Shown here in pieces: positions 15,995-25,095 of a DNA stretch of 64,000 nt (its first letter is position 1; the number at the start of each line of letters is the position of its first letter). Origin of the DNA: VBOC01 sp035635475. Lineage in GTDB: Bacteria; Bacteroidota; Ignavibacteria; UBA10030; SZUA-254. The DNA lies in assembly GCA_035635475.1 (NCBI GenBank), contig DASQAZ010000134.1:1-64000 (forward strand), written 5' to 3'. The translations under genes were made by a program, and so were the position numbers. The notes below the pieces were generated by a model. It did no database searches and was not told where the DNA came from. It saw only the letters and a program-made list of their open reading frames with translations.

Positions 15995-18263
15995 AGCGAC
16001 CGGTCGAACTGAACACTGTCCGGGGAATCACGTAGGTCATCTCTCCTTCGACGGTGACAGGGTCCGCGAGGCCGTCGAACATCACCTCGATGTTTTCCCG
16101 AACAGTGTCTCTGCCAACGACCGAGAATCGCACGGGAATCGTGAGAACCGAGTCCGGGAACGAGTACCACTCGAGGTGTGTGCCTCCCTTATTCGTGTAA
16201 GAGTAAAACGGGCTTTCGAATCCTCCGACGTTTTGTCCGGCGGTCGAATACGTAACGGAGACGGTGTAAGACCGCCTCGTTGCCGCCAGCCGCAGCTCGA
16301 CATCGTAGCGGGTCGTATCTCCGGACTTCTCGTGCCGCTCGGACCGCCCGACGGAGAGCCATGTGGTGTCAAATTCCGGCCCCGGCGGAAAATCGAGCTC
16401 CGTGATTGTCGAGCCGATCGAGGTATCGGTGCCGGCATGAGCAATCTTCATTCCCCTCAAATATTCTGAACCCTGAAGAGCGACCGCCCGGGTGTGGCGC
16501 GAGAGATCGCAACGTTCATTGATGCGCACATCCCGATACCACCACTGGTTGTAAACCGGAATGGCGGTCAAATACCCTGCCATGCAAATGAATAAAACGA
16601 CGGAAATGAAAAGCGCGGCCTTCGATCCGATGATCGAAACAAGGGGCTTGAGTTCGCGGGAATCTCTGATGATGAAGGAGAGCGCATACAGAAACGGCAG
16701 AAGGGTCACGCTCAACCAGCCGATCATCAGACCGTTAAAGATCAGCCACGAGCCCGGACTTGACGGGATCGCGGATGCGATGCTGCGGAAGACGAGATCG
16801 TCCCACTCGGAGAAGATCAGACGGAAGAGCCACCAGGGGGAGAGGGCCACAAGGCACAACTTGAGAATGGGCTTACGGACGAACGCCGACAGGCTGATCA
16901 GGAAAAGCGCCACGGCCGGCTCGACAGCCAGCTTAAGATAAAAGGTTCCGCTGGCCAGACTCGCAACCGCCAGCACCACGATCGGCAGCGCCAGAAGAAT
17001 TGCCGACCGCTTGAAGTAGACGTAGGGGCAGAGGGATACTCTCAGTTTTCGAAGCAGCCGAACTGTCAGCCAGGCGCCGATAGCGACGGACGGGATTGCA
17101 AGAACATAGTAGAGGGGGATCGAGGTAAGCCAGGGATGGCGGATCCCCCTGATGAGCGCGATGACATCCGATGACAGCCAGCCGCACACAGCGATGATGA
17201 GCGATGCGAGAGCGATCTTGATCCCCGACCAGCGGACGCGAAGAGGGGAATCCGGAGGCTCGCGCCGTCGGCGAACCGGGACGAAGGCGGCCGCGGCGAG
17301 AGCGATCGCCAGCACGGCGAATCCCACGACAGCCCAGAGCGGGATGAAGATCGGAGTATGAAAGACCAGATAGAGCCAGTACTGCTCGGTCCGCCGGGCC
17401 GGCACTCCGGAATCGAACCGGTCGACAAGCCTGGCGAAGAGCTCGGACGTGCGCTTCAATCCCGCGGCGTCGTAGTTCTCAAAATTATCGCGCGGCGTGT
17501 GGATCGGCTTGCCGATGTCGGTTGAAACGTCGACCGCCGGGATGCCGCGCTCCAGAAATGGCTCATGATCGGAGCCGGAACCTTGTTTGAATGCATAGTT
17601 CTCAGAGAAGAAATGCGTCGGGTACCCAAGGTGGTCGTATCCGAGGTTGTAGAATTCCTGGATGGCTGCGCTTACGAGCCAGGAGGGCGCGCTGGCGCCG
17701 TGACGGTCGGGATCGATTTCAATCCGCCCGAGCCCGTTCGCCATATCGGCCTGCAACATGAGATCGACGCTGTCGATCCCGCTGAACGCGCTCGCGAAGT
17801 ACTTTGAACCCTCCAGTCCCTGTTCTTCACCCCCAAAACAGCAGAACACAAGCGTCGACCGCATCGGTTTCCGGCCGAGCTCGCCGGCGAGCTCCATCAC
17901 CACCGCCGCTCCCGAGCCGTCGTCATCGGCGCCGGGGACTTCGGGCCCGGCGGAGTCGATGTGGCCCCCGATCAGGATAATCCGGGTCGAACTTCCTCTC
18001 TTGATCCCCACGGCAATGCCGCTGGAGGTATTCACCTTCGATGTGCGTTCGAAGGGCATGATGTAGGCGGTGTCGCAGCCCGCCGCCTTGAATTGGGAAA
18101 CGGCATATTCGAGTGCGCGGTGCTCCGACGGCGAGCCCATGGGCCTCGGTCCGATCTCAACGGCGAGATGCCGCACGAATTGTACGGCGCGCTCCGCCGA
18201 GTATTGGCCGTGCGAGGAGAGCGGCCAGAGAAGGAACAGGAAGAGCGCCGGACGGAATCTCAT
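15984..18263 (-). CDS. M28-family zinc metallopeptidase with multi-pass membrane domain
   Basis: A 759-residue protein with a signal peptide (residues 1-19), an M28 aminopeptidase-type catalytic domain (about 25-290), at least seven hydrophobic helices between about 300 and 570, and a C-terminal periplasmic beta-rich domain. Metal-site residues can be placed as His101 (GGHIDS), Asp114 (GADDDGSG), the pair Glu146-Glu147 (GGEEQG), Asp173 (QADMANG) and His255 (IHTPRD). The layout of peptidase plus polytopic region recalls the eukaryotic ERMP1/Fxna group; I know of bacterial relatives but not their substrates. It overlaps the hydrolase gene by 4 bases and the ligase gene by 11. Confidence 0.88.
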   Translation of the reverse strand: MRFRPALFLFLLWPLSSHGQYSAERAVQFVRHLAVEIGPRPMGSPSEHRALEYAVSQFKAAGCDTAYIMPFERTSKVNTSSGIAVGIKRGSSTRIILIGGHIDSAGPEVPGADDDGSGAAVVMELAGELGRKPMRSTLVFCCFGGEEQGLEGSKYFASAFSGIDSVDLMLQADMANGLGRIEIDPDRHGASAPSWLVSAAIQEFYNLGYDHLGYPTHFFSENYAFKQGSGSDHEPFLERGIPAVDVSTDIGKPIHTPRDNFENYDAAGLKRTSELFARLVDRFDSGVPARRTEQYWLYLVFHTPIFIPLWAVVGFAVLAIALAAAAFVPVRRRREPPDSPLRVRWSGIKIALASLIIAVCGWLSSDVIALIRGIRHPWLTSIPLYYVLAIPSVAIGAWLTVRLLRKLRVSLCPYVYFKRSAILLALPIVVLAVASLASGTFYLKLAVEPAVALFLISLSAFVRKPILKLCLVALSPWWLFRLIFSEWDDLVFRSIASAIPSSPGSWLIFNGLMIGWLSVTLLPFLYALSFIIRDSRELKPLVSIIGSKAALFISVVLFICMAGYLTAIPVYNQWWYRDVRINERCDLSRHTRAVALQGSEYLRGMKIAHAGTDTSIGSTITELDFPPGPEFDTTWLSVGRSERHEKSGDTTRYDVELRLAATRRSYTVSVTYSTAGQNVGGFESPFYSYTNKGGTHLEWYSFPDSVLTIPVRFSVVGRDTVRENIEVMFDGLADPVTVEGEMTYVIPRTVFSSTGRYGS

Positions 18264-19168
18264 GCGAGATTTTTTTCAAAAAATTCAAGCAGCTTGACTT
18301 CGTACGCCTTACCGCCCACTTCCCATGTATCGTTGTGGGAGGCATGCTCGATGGGAAACAGCTCCTTTTTCGCCGGGGTGTTGTCGTAGAGCATGATCGA
18401 GTAATTGTGCGTGATGAGGCGGTCGTTCTTTCCGTAGATGAACAAGATGGGGATGTCGAGATTCTTCACCGATTGAACCGGTGAGACGTCGCTCGCCCGG
18501 AAATTCGCAATTCTCTCCGAGCGCACAATGACGAGGTTCCGCAGGTAGTGAAAGGGAAGACGGATCATCCGCTTCTGATAATCATCGAAAATCGAGCGCA
18601 GGGTTGCGAATGAGTTTTCCGCAATCACGGCCGCGATGCGCGGGTCGACGGCCGCCGCTTGAATGGCCACTGCGGCTCCCATCGAAGTGCCGAACGCTCC
18701 CATCTTTCCAAGGGTAAGATCCTTCCGGGCGTTCAAATAATCGATGATTCTGACGACGTCGATCTTTTCGTAATAGCCGTAGGTGCAAAACTTCCCGCCG
18801 CTCTCACCGTGCCTCCGTGCATCGTACAGGAACACATTAAATCGGTTGTCATGCAGGAGCTTGGCCAGCCGCAGCCCGTCGATTTTACAGTCCGCCACTC
18901 CGTGAAGGTACAGAACAGTTCCCTTTACCGGCGGATCGGCTCTGATGAGCCAGGAACTGAGCGAAATCCCCTCTTCAATCGGGACATCGATTTGCTCGGA
19001 AGGCAGGTGCAATTCCGACGGCATGGTGGGCAGGTGGAGCGCCCGGTAAAATTCCGGCGTTCGCCTCCGCGGCTTCAAAAGTATGCTGGGGCCGATCACC
19101 AGGAGGATGATCGTTGCGCTCGCAAGAAAGAGCAGCAGAACCGCTCCGAGCGGCAGGACGAATGTCAT
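18260..19168 (-). CDS. Membrane-anchored alpha/beta hydrolase
   Basis: A 302-residue protein with one N-terminal membrane helix (about 5-27) and an alpha/beta-hydrolase domain. The nucleophile elbow is GTSMG with Ser162, the oxyanion region YLHGVAD (88-94), and the acid and histidine are plausibly in YGKNDRL and EHASHNDTW near the end. It resembles the bacterial relatives of ABHD-type serine hydrolases (DUF1749/BEM46-like). First gene of a three-gene operon with the membrane peptidase and acyl-CoA-synthetase-like gene, with 4-base overlap. Substrate unknown. Confidence 0.85.
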   Translation of the reverse strand: MTFVLPLGAVLLLFLASATIILLVIGPSILLKPRRRTPEFYRALHLPTMPSELHLPSEQIDVPIEEGISLSSWLIRADPPVKGTVLYLHGVADCKIDGLRLAKLLHDNRFNVFLYDARRHGESGGKFCTYGYYEKIDVVRIIDYLNARKDLTLGKMGAFGTSMGAAVAIQAAAVDPRIAAVIAENSFATLRSIFDDYQKRMIRLPFHYLRNLVIVRSERIANFRASDVSPVQSVKNLDIPILFIYGKNDRLITHNYSIMLYDNTPAKKELFPIEHASHNDTWEVGGKAYEVKLLEFFEKNLA

Positions 19169-19221
19169 CTATGAGGGGAAGTGCCGATGTGAATTTCACG
19201 ATGTTGTGGGGGAATCCAAAT

Positions 19222-19250
19222 AATATAGGAAGAGACAGATCGGGATGCAA
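19222..19250 (-). promoter_or_regulatory. Putative promoter of the hydrolase-peptidase-ligase operon
   Basis: On the minus strand TTGCAT (19250-19245), 17 bases, TATATT (19227-19222). Predicted leader about 47 bases. Confidence 0.6.
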
Positions 19251-19254
19251 GAGA

Positions 19255-19283
19255 TTCCATCTCTCGCCCAATATTCGTATATT
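19255..19283 (+). promoter_or_regulatory. Putative promoter of the glycosyltransferase gene, leaderless
   Basis: TTCCAT (19255-19260), 17 bases, TATATT (19278-19283). Expected transcription start is about 19290, one base before the ATG at 19291. The -35 box is poor, so confidence is moderate. It lies back to back with the minus-strand promoter. Confidence 0.45.
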
Positions 19284-19290
19284 TTTGTCC

Positions 19291-20406
19291 ATGAATCCAT
19301 TTCCGGGGAAAGTCGCGCTCGTGCATGACTGGCTCGTCGGCATGAGAGGCGGTGAAAAGGTGCTGGAGGTTTTGTGCGAACTGTTCCCGCACGCAACGCT
19401 CTTTACGCTCGTGCACCGGGCCGGCAGCGTCGCTGCGTCGATCGAGCGCTTGCCCATCAGGACCTCTTTTATTCAGCATCTCCCGTTCGGCCGGAGTCAT
19501 TACCGCTATTTCCTCCCCCTCTTTCCCTACGCCGCAGAAGGGCTTGATGTCCGGGAATTCGACCTGGTGATATCGAGCAGTCACGCCGCGGCGAAGGGGG
19601 CCCGGGTCCGGGAGGGAGCTCTGCACGTGTGCTACTGCCATTCTCCGATGCGATACATCTGGGATCAATATGAGCAGTATTTCGGCGCCGGGCGGGCGCC
19701 GTTCGCAGTCCGGAAGGGAATGAATTATTTTCTGGCCGGACTTCGACGGTGGGACGTCGAAACGGCGAAGGATGTTCGGCATTTTATAGCGAATTCCCGT
19801 GCGGTGCAGGCTCGCATATTGAAAATTTATGGACGGGAATCGACCGTGATCTACCCCCCCGTCGATGTGAGCAGCTTCGAGCTCTCGTTGAAAGACGACG
19901 GCTACTTCCTGGCCGTCTCCGCCCTCGTCCCCTACAAGCGGCTCGATGTTGCGATCGAGGCATTCAACCGCCTGCGGAAACGCCTGGTCATCGTCGGGTC
20001 AGGCCCGGAAGAGCGCGCTCTCCGCGCGGTTGCCGGCGGGACAATCGAGTTCACCGGCTGGGTGGATGAGCGCGAGCTGAAGCGATACTACGGGGGCTGC
20101 CGGGCGCTGATCTTCCCGGGAGTCGAGGATTTCGGCATCGTGCCAGTTGAAGCGATGGCGTGCGGCAAGCCCGTCATCGCGTTGGCGAAGGGGGGAGCGC
20201 TCGAGACGGTCGTGGACGGGAAAACCGGAGTCTTCTTCTCTGATCAAACCCCGGAATCCCTCGCCCATGCAGTCAATCAATTTGAGAAAATCAAATTTGA
20301 CGGGCATGCGATGAGAGTACACGCATCCCAATTCAATAAAGAAATTTGTAAAAACCGGCTCTCGGCCCTCATCGACTCCGTGAGCGGAGTAGCGGCATCG
20401 AATTGA
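19291..20406 (+). CDS. Group 1 (GT4) glycosyltransferase
   Basis: A 371-residue GT-B glycosyltransferase. The N-terminal domain opens KVALVHDWLVGMRGGEKVLE, and the C-terminal domain holds the nucleotide-sugar site with FPGVEDFGIVPVEAMACG, in which the two glutamates of the E-x7-E pattern are visible, followed by KPVIA and GGALETV. The VHDWL-GGEKV opening is typical of mannosyltransferase-like enzymes that build lipopolysaccharide or exopolysaccharide. ATG 19291 is chosen because the upstream in-frame extension has no domain and would run through the promoter. It stands alone between two promoters. Confidence 0.88.
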   Translation: MNPFPGKVALVHDWLVGMRGGEKVLEVLCELFPHATLFTLVHRAGSVAASIERLPIRTSFIQHLPFGRSHYRYFLPLFPYAAEGLDVREFDLVISSSHAAAKGARVREGALHVCYCHSPMRYIWDQYEQYFGAGRAPFAVRKGMNYFLAGLRRWDVETAKDVRHFIANSRAVQARILKIYGRESTVIYPPVDVSSFELSLKDDGYFLAVSALVPYKRLDVAIEAFNRLRKRLVIVGSGPEERALRAVAGGTIEFTGWVDERELKRYYGGCRALIFPGVEDFGIVPVEAMACGKPVIALAKGGALETVVDGKTGVFFSDQTPESLAHAVNQFEKIKFDGHAMRVHASQFNKEICKNRLSALIDSVSGVAASN

Positions 20407-20417
20407 TATCGGAGTTC

Positions 20418-20446
20418 TTGATTTTCCAGGTTCAATTCTCTACATT
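20418..20446 (+). promoter_or_regulatory. Putative promoter of the patatin-Omp85 / archease / rtcB / helicase group
   Basis: TTGATT (20418-20423), 17 bases, TACATT (20441-20446). The expected start at about 20453 leaves a leader of about 27 bases to ATG 20480, or 9 bases to the alternative TTG at 20462. Confidence 0.55.
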
Positions 20447-20479
20447 ACGAGCGGAGAATCCTTGCACAGTTCTTGTCTG

Positions 20480-23215
20480 ATGGAGCATCGGACCAGGCTC
20501 GTTGGCCGAGTCACCTTCCGGCTGTTGATTCCTTTCATTGTCCTCACTGCGTCCGCCCAAAACTCTTTTACCATACGGCCGACCGTCACGCCGGATCGCT
20601 TCCGGGGGATCTCCATGCACCGTGAGGAACAACCCGCCCGTCCAAAGGTCGGTCTTGTGTTGAGCGGCGGCGGTGGGCGCGGACTCGCCCAGATCGGTGT
20701 GCTCCGGGCGCTCGAAAGGCGCGGGATTCCGATCGATTTCATCGTCGGCAACAGCCTTGGCAGCGTGATCGGCGGGCTCTACTCGGCGGGATATTCCACG
20801 ACGGCGATCGAGAGCATCGCGACCCACACGAACTGGAGCGAATTACTTTCCTTCTCGGGGGATACGAAGCGGACGGACCTGTTTGTGGGACAAAAACAGT
20901 CCGAAGAGGAAGGCTTCCTGCTTATCCGCTTCGACGGCCTTGCGCCGATCATCCCTTCGGCCATTTCCACCGGCCAGCGGTTTTCAAATTTCTTCTCGTA
21001 TCTGACGCTGCAGGCGGTCTATCATCCGAATCCCGGCTTTGACGATCTGAAGGTGCGGTTTCGCGCAACGGCGACCGATCTCCTCTCGGGCCGGCGCGTC
21101 GTCCTTGACCACGGCTCTCTGGCGGAAGCGATGAGGGCGAGCGTCACCGTTCCTCTCCTCTATTCCCCCCTCGAGCGTGATTCCATGTTTCTGGTGGACG
21201 GCGGACTGAAGTCGAATATCCCGGTCGATGTAGCACGATCGGCGGGCTGCGATGTCGTGATCGCGGTGAACTCCACCAGTTCTATGCGCGGCGCCGCTCA
21301 GTTGAATGCACCGTGGGAAATCGCGGATCAGATCATGACGATCATGATGCAGGAGCCGAACGAGCGCCAGCTCGGCCTCGCCGACGTTGTCATTACTCCG
21401 GCCACGCGGGAGCGTGTCGTCTCCGATTTCTCGGGCGTCGATACGTTGATCGCTGCGGGAGAGCTTGCCGGTGAACGGGCCATCGGCCCGATCCTCGATG
21501 CTCTCAAAAAGCGTATTCAGCAAAGCTCCCCGTTGTCGATGCAGCCCTTGAAGGCGCCCCAGGTCAGCTCAAGCGGTGATTCGTTGCCGGAGGGGATCAA
21601 AATCGAAATCTTGCGCGATGCCGGCACACGGACACTCTCCCCGCAAAGCATCGCCGGTTATGTCAATCGCCTCGCGGCGAGCGGGAGATATCGGGAAGTG
21701 TACGCCGGGGTCACCGAGGCGGCGAGCCCCGCGGAAGTGGTTTTCTATCTCCGGCCGTATGCGCCGTTGGAGGAGGTAACTTTTACGGGGAACCATGCCC
21801 TTGCGGGCAAGCTGATTTCTGCAGAGCTCGACTCGGTGAAAGGCAGGGCGTTCGAGAATTCGGACCTGCAGGCGGTTCTCGAACGGATCATCAAGCTCTA
21901 TCGGGTCCGAGGCTACTCGCTGGCACGGATCGATTCTCTGGATCTCGACCGGGAACACGGACGGCTCCGGTTGAGAATCAATGAAGGGACGATCGCGCAG
22001 ATCCGGTATGAGGGCAATGAACGGACGCGGGACTATGTCATCCGGCGCGAATTTCCTCTCGATGAGGGCGATATATTCAGGATCGATCAGGCCTCCCACG
22101 GCATTGTCAATATCAAGAGCACGGGTCTCTTCGACTACGTATTGCTCGATGTGCGATACCGCGGGAACGAACCGGTCGTCGTCCTCAAAGTGAAAGAAAG
22201 CAGCTCGTCGGTTCTTCGCCTCGGCCTCCACGCCGACAACGAACACAGTCTGGTCAGCACGGTTGATATTCACGACGCCAATTTTCGCGGGGCGTGGGAG
22301 GACCTGGGACTCACCATGCGGTACGGATATCGGGACCGTGGAATCCGTCTCGGTTACACGATCAACAGGATCTTTAACACATACTTCACATTCAATACGC
22401 AAGGATATTTTTCCTCCCGGGATGTCATCACGTACCGCGACGATCCCGCCCCCACAGGGGCGGATTGGGACCGGATCGAGTTGGGCCGTTACAAAGTAAA
22501 TAAGTACGGATGGGCGCTCGCCTTCGGCAGCCGGTTTGAGCGCTTCGGGGACGTCAGCGCCGAACTGCGCGTTGAAAATCATCAGATCCGGGAGATGAGC
22601 GGCGAGGGCTACGTGCCTGAACGGTACCGCTTCGTTTCCTTGAGACTCAAGAGCACCGTCGACACCGAGAACAAGTTCCATTTTCCGACCTCGGGAATGT
22701 TCCTCGAGCTTTCGTACGAAACCGCCCTCCGAAACCTCGGGAGCGAGGTGGGGTTCGGAAAAGTCGGAGTCACCTACGAATCGTACTTCACCTTTCTTCC
22801 CCGTCATACCGTCCGCCCGAAAATAACTGTCGGATTCGCCGATGCGACGCTCCCATTGGCCGAGCAGTTCACGGTCGGCGGCTTCGACTCGTTTCTCGGA
22901 CTCAGGGAGGACGACAGTTACGGGAGACAGTTATTCGTCGTCAACGTGGAATACCGCTATTGGCTTCCGTTCAAAGTGATCTTCGAGACCTACATCAAGG
23001 CGCGATACGACCTCGGAACGATCTCCCTTATCCCGGAGGAACTGAAGTTCAACAGCTTCCGGCACGGCCTCGGTGTCGGCGTTGCGCTCGACACCCCGCT
23101 CGGCGAGACTTCGCTCGGGGCAGGCAGGAGTTTTTATCTGAACGCGGGAGGCGGGAATTCCTCCGTCAGCCTTGGCCCGATTTTATTTTATTTCTCGGTC
23201 GGGCCGAGATTGTGA
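20480..23215 (+). CDS. Patatin-like phospholipase fused to an Omp85 (BamA/TamA-like) outer-membrane barrel
   Basis: A 911-residue protein from ATG 20480 (TTG 20462 is an alternative). Order: signal peptide (about residues 10-26), patatin domain with oxyanion loop SGGGGRG, nucleophile Ser92 in GNSLG and catalytic Asp240 in DGG, then two POTRA-like repeats (starting near EEVTFTGN and AQIRYEGN), then a 16-strand-type surface-antigen barrel ending in the aromatic-rich FYFSVGPRL. This is the type Vd autotransporter arrangement known from PlpD, where the patatin part is carried to the cell surface and cleaves phospholipids. Two POTRA-like units are more than the single one I remember in PlpD. The stop overlaps the archease start. 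Confidence 0.92.
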   Translation: MEHRTRLVGRVTFRLLIPFIVLTASAQNSFTIRPTVTPDRFRGISMHREEQPARPKVGLVLSGGGGRGLAQIGVLRALERRGIPIDFIVGNSLGSVIGGLYSAGYSTTAIESIATHTNWSELLSFSGDTKRTDLFVGQKQSEEEGFLLIRFDGLAPIIPSAISTGQRFSNFFSYLTLQAVYHPNPGFDDLKVRFRATATDLLSGRRVVLDHGSLAEAMRASVTVPLLYSPLERDSMFLVDGGLKSNIPVDVARSAGCDVVIAVNSTSSMRGAAQLNAPWEIADQIMTIMMQEPNERQLGLADVVITPATRERVVSDFSGVDTLIAAGELAGERAIGPILDALKKRIQQSSPLSMQPLKAPQVSSSGDSLPEGIKIEILRDAGTRTLSPQSIAGYVNRLAASGRYREVYAGVTEAASPAEVVFYLRPYAPLEEVTFTGNHALAGKLISAELDSVKGRAFENSDLQAVLERIIKLYRVRGYSLARIDSLDLDREHGRLRLRINEGTIAQIRYEGNERTRDYVIRREFPLDEGDIFRIDQASHGIVNIKSTGLFDYVLLDVRYRGNEPVVVLKVKESSSSVLRLGLHADNEHSLVSTVDIHDANFRGAWEDLGLTMRYGYRDRGIRLGYTINRIFNTYFTFNTQGYFSSRDVITYRDDPAPTGADWDRIELGRYKVNKYGWALAFGSRFERFGDVSAELRVENHQIREMSGEGYVPERYRFVSLRLKSTVDTENKFHFPTSGMFLELSYETALRNLGSEVGFGKVGVTYESYFTFLPRHTVRPKITVGFADATLPLAEQFTVGGFDSFLGLREDDSYGRQLFVVNVEYRYWLPFKVIFETYIKARYDLGTISLIPEELKFNSFRHGLGVGVALDTPLGETSLGAGRSFYLNAGGGNSSVSLGPILFYFSVGPRL

Positions 23216-23631
23216 GGGCCGGCTATACGATCCTCGAACACCCGTCGGATCTTGGAATTGAGGCCAGGGGGAGGACCCTTCCAGAATTGTTTCAACGGGC
23301 GGCAACCGCGCTCTGCTCCATCATCGTTGAGCTTGAAACGGTACGTGTCAGGGAGCAGAGAGAGGTTGTCATCACCGCGTCTGACAGAGAGCAACTCTTC
23401 GTCCGTTGGCTGACGGAGATCCTGTATCTCTATGACGGGACCGGTTTCGTCTGCAAGGATTTTAGAGTCGAGAGTCTGTCGAGCACGAACCTGAAGGCGA
23501 CGGTTCTCGGAGAGGCCCTCAGACCCTCCATCCACAGCAGGCTCCTGGATGTCAAGGCCGTAACCTACCATCAATTGAGTGTGCGCCAACACGACGAAGG
23601 ATGGGTGGCGCGGGTGTTTCTCGATATCTGA
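23212..23631 (+). CDS. Archease, RtcB-activating protein
   Basis: A 139-residue archease starting at GTG 23212 inside the patatin-Omp85 stop (GTGA overlap). The N-terminus ILEHPSDLGIEARGRTLPELF matches the archease pattern with its metal-binding acidic residue (Asp13), and the C-terminus has YHQLSVRQHDEGWVARVFLDI with the terminal Asp-Ile. Archease stimulates RtcB by promoting its guanylylation and multiple turnover. Only 39 bases separate it from rtcB. The upstream frame is open but has no archease sequence before this GTG. Confidence 0.93.
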   Translation: MRAGYTILEHPSDLGIEARGRTLPELFQRAATALCSIIVELETVRVREQREVVITASDREQLFVRWLTEILYLYDGTGFVCKDFRVESLSSTNLKATVLGEALRPSIHSRLLDVKAVTYHQLSVRQHDEGWVARVFLDI

Positions 23632-23670
23632 TCCCGCAAAGCGGAATCCGGAAATCCCTCAAATCGCGTC

Positions 23671-25095
23671 ATGGTAAAGAAGATCGATCAGTATCGCTTT
23701 GTCATACCGAAGACGTACAAGCCCGGGATGAACGTCGAGGGTCTCATCTATGCCGATGATGAGCTCATCAAACAAATTGAGCGGGATCAGACGAAGGATC
23801 AGGTAGCGAATGTCGCAACGCTCAGGGGCCTTGTCGGTCGTTCGCTCGCCATGCCCGATGCTCATCAGGGTTATGGCTTCTGCATCGGGGGCGTCGCGGC
23901 GGCAGATCTCGAAGAGGGCGTGGTTTCGGCCGGCGGCGTGGGATTCGACATCAATTGCGGCGTCCGGCTGCTCGCGGCACCATTTGCCGTCGATGATGTG
24001 CGGGGGAAGCTCGATCAGCTTCTCAATCAATTGTTCCGGGATATCCCCTGCGGAACCGGACGCAAAGGGCCTGTGGAAATCTCGCGGTCCGAATTGGATC
24101 TCGTCCTCAAAGACGGCGCGCGGTGGGCGGTGCGGAACGGACACGGAAAGGAACCGGATCTCAATCGGATCGAGGATTACGGGGCCCTTCCCGAGGCCGA
24201 ACCCGCCCTCGTGAGCGAGCGCGCCAAAGACCGGGGCCAGCATCAGCTCGGCACCCTGGGGTCGGGGAATCACTTTCTTGAAATTCAGGCGGTCGACGAG
24301 GTGTTCGAGCCCGGCGTCGCGGGCACGTTCGGGATTCAGAAGGGTCAGGTTGTCGTTCTCATGCACAGCGGCTCGCGGGGCCTGGGACATCAAGTCTGCA
24401 CCGATTTCCTGGATCTCATGCAAGCGGGGATGAAAAAGTACGGCCTGTCGGTCATCGACCGCCAGCTTGCCTGCGTGCCCATTTCTTCCCGGGAAGGGAG
24501 GTCATATCTCGGCGCCATGGCCGCGGCGGCAAACTTTGCGTTCGCGAACCGCCAGATGATGACGCACCGGGCCCGCGAGGCGTTCCGCCGCGTCCTGGGC
24601 AGCGGGGATCTGAGGATCGTGTATGATGTGTGCCATAATATCGCCAAAATTGAAACGCACGAGGTCGACGGCACCCTGAAACGTGTGTTGGTTCACCGGA
24701 AGGGAGCCACGCGCTCCTTCCCGGCAGGACATCCCGTTCTTCCCGAGGAGCTGCGCGGCGCCGGGCAGCCCGTCCTGATCCCCGGGAGTATGGGGACTTC
24801 ATCCTACGTTCTGGTCGGAACGGAGCAGGCGATGAAGGAAACATTCGGCTCGTCGTGCCATGGCGCGGGACGAGCGATGAGCCGCACGCAGGCGCGGCGC
24901 GAAACGACGGCGGATGAACTATTGAGCGAAATGAAGGAGAAAGGAATTCTTGTGAGAGGCGAGACTCGCTCCGGCCTCGTGGAGGAAAAACCGGATGCCT
25001 ACAAAGATGTAAGCCGCGTCGTCGACGTCGTCCAGGGGGCCGGGATCGCGCGAAAGGTCGCAAAGCTCGTGCCTCTCGCGGTCATGAAAGGATGA
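23671..25095 (+). CDS. rtcB: RNA-splicing ligase RtcB
   Basis: A 474-residue GTP- and manganese-dependent ligase that joins RNA 2',3'-cyclic phosphate or 3'-phosphate ends to 5'-OH ends. Conserved blocks MPDAHQGYGFCIG (61-73), GFDINCGVRLL with Asp93 and Cys96, GSGNHFLEI, HSGSRGLGH, YDVCHN with His322 and CHGAGR are present; His397 in CHGAGR aligns with the guanylylated nucleophile of the Pyrococcus enzyme as I know it. No intein is present. The preceding archease and the following helicase-nuclease (ATGA overlap) form one translational unit, pointing to nucleic-acid repair. Confidence 0.96.
   Translation: MVKKIDQYRFVIPKTYKPGMNVEGLIYADDELIKQIERDQTKDQVANVATLRGLVGRSLAMPDAHQGYGFCIGGVAAADLEEGVVSAGGVGFDINCGVRLLAAPFAVDDVRGKLDQLLNQLFRDIPCGTGRKGPVEISRSELDLVLKDGARWAVRNGHGKEPDLNRIEDYGALPEAEPALVSERAKDRGQHQLGTLGSGNHFLEIQAVDEVFEPGVAGTFGIQKGQVVVLMHSGSRGLGHQVCTDFLDLMQAGMKKYGLSVIDRQLACVPISSREGRSYLGAMAAAANFAFANRQMMTHRAREAFRRVLGSGDLRIVYDVCHNIAKIETHEVDGTLKRVLVHRKGATRSFPAGHPVLPEELRGAGQPVLIPGSMGTSSYVLVGTEQAMKETFGSSCHGAGRAMSRTQARRETTADELLSEMKEKGILVRGETRSGLVEEKPDAYKDVSRVVDVVQGAGIARKVAKLVPLAVMKG

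Noticed and set aside
21569..22807. Open frame of 412 codons on the minus strand, opposite the patatin-Omp85 gene
   Set aside because: The plus-strand protein has clear POTRA and barrel sequence here; the antisense product has no sensible composition or motifs.
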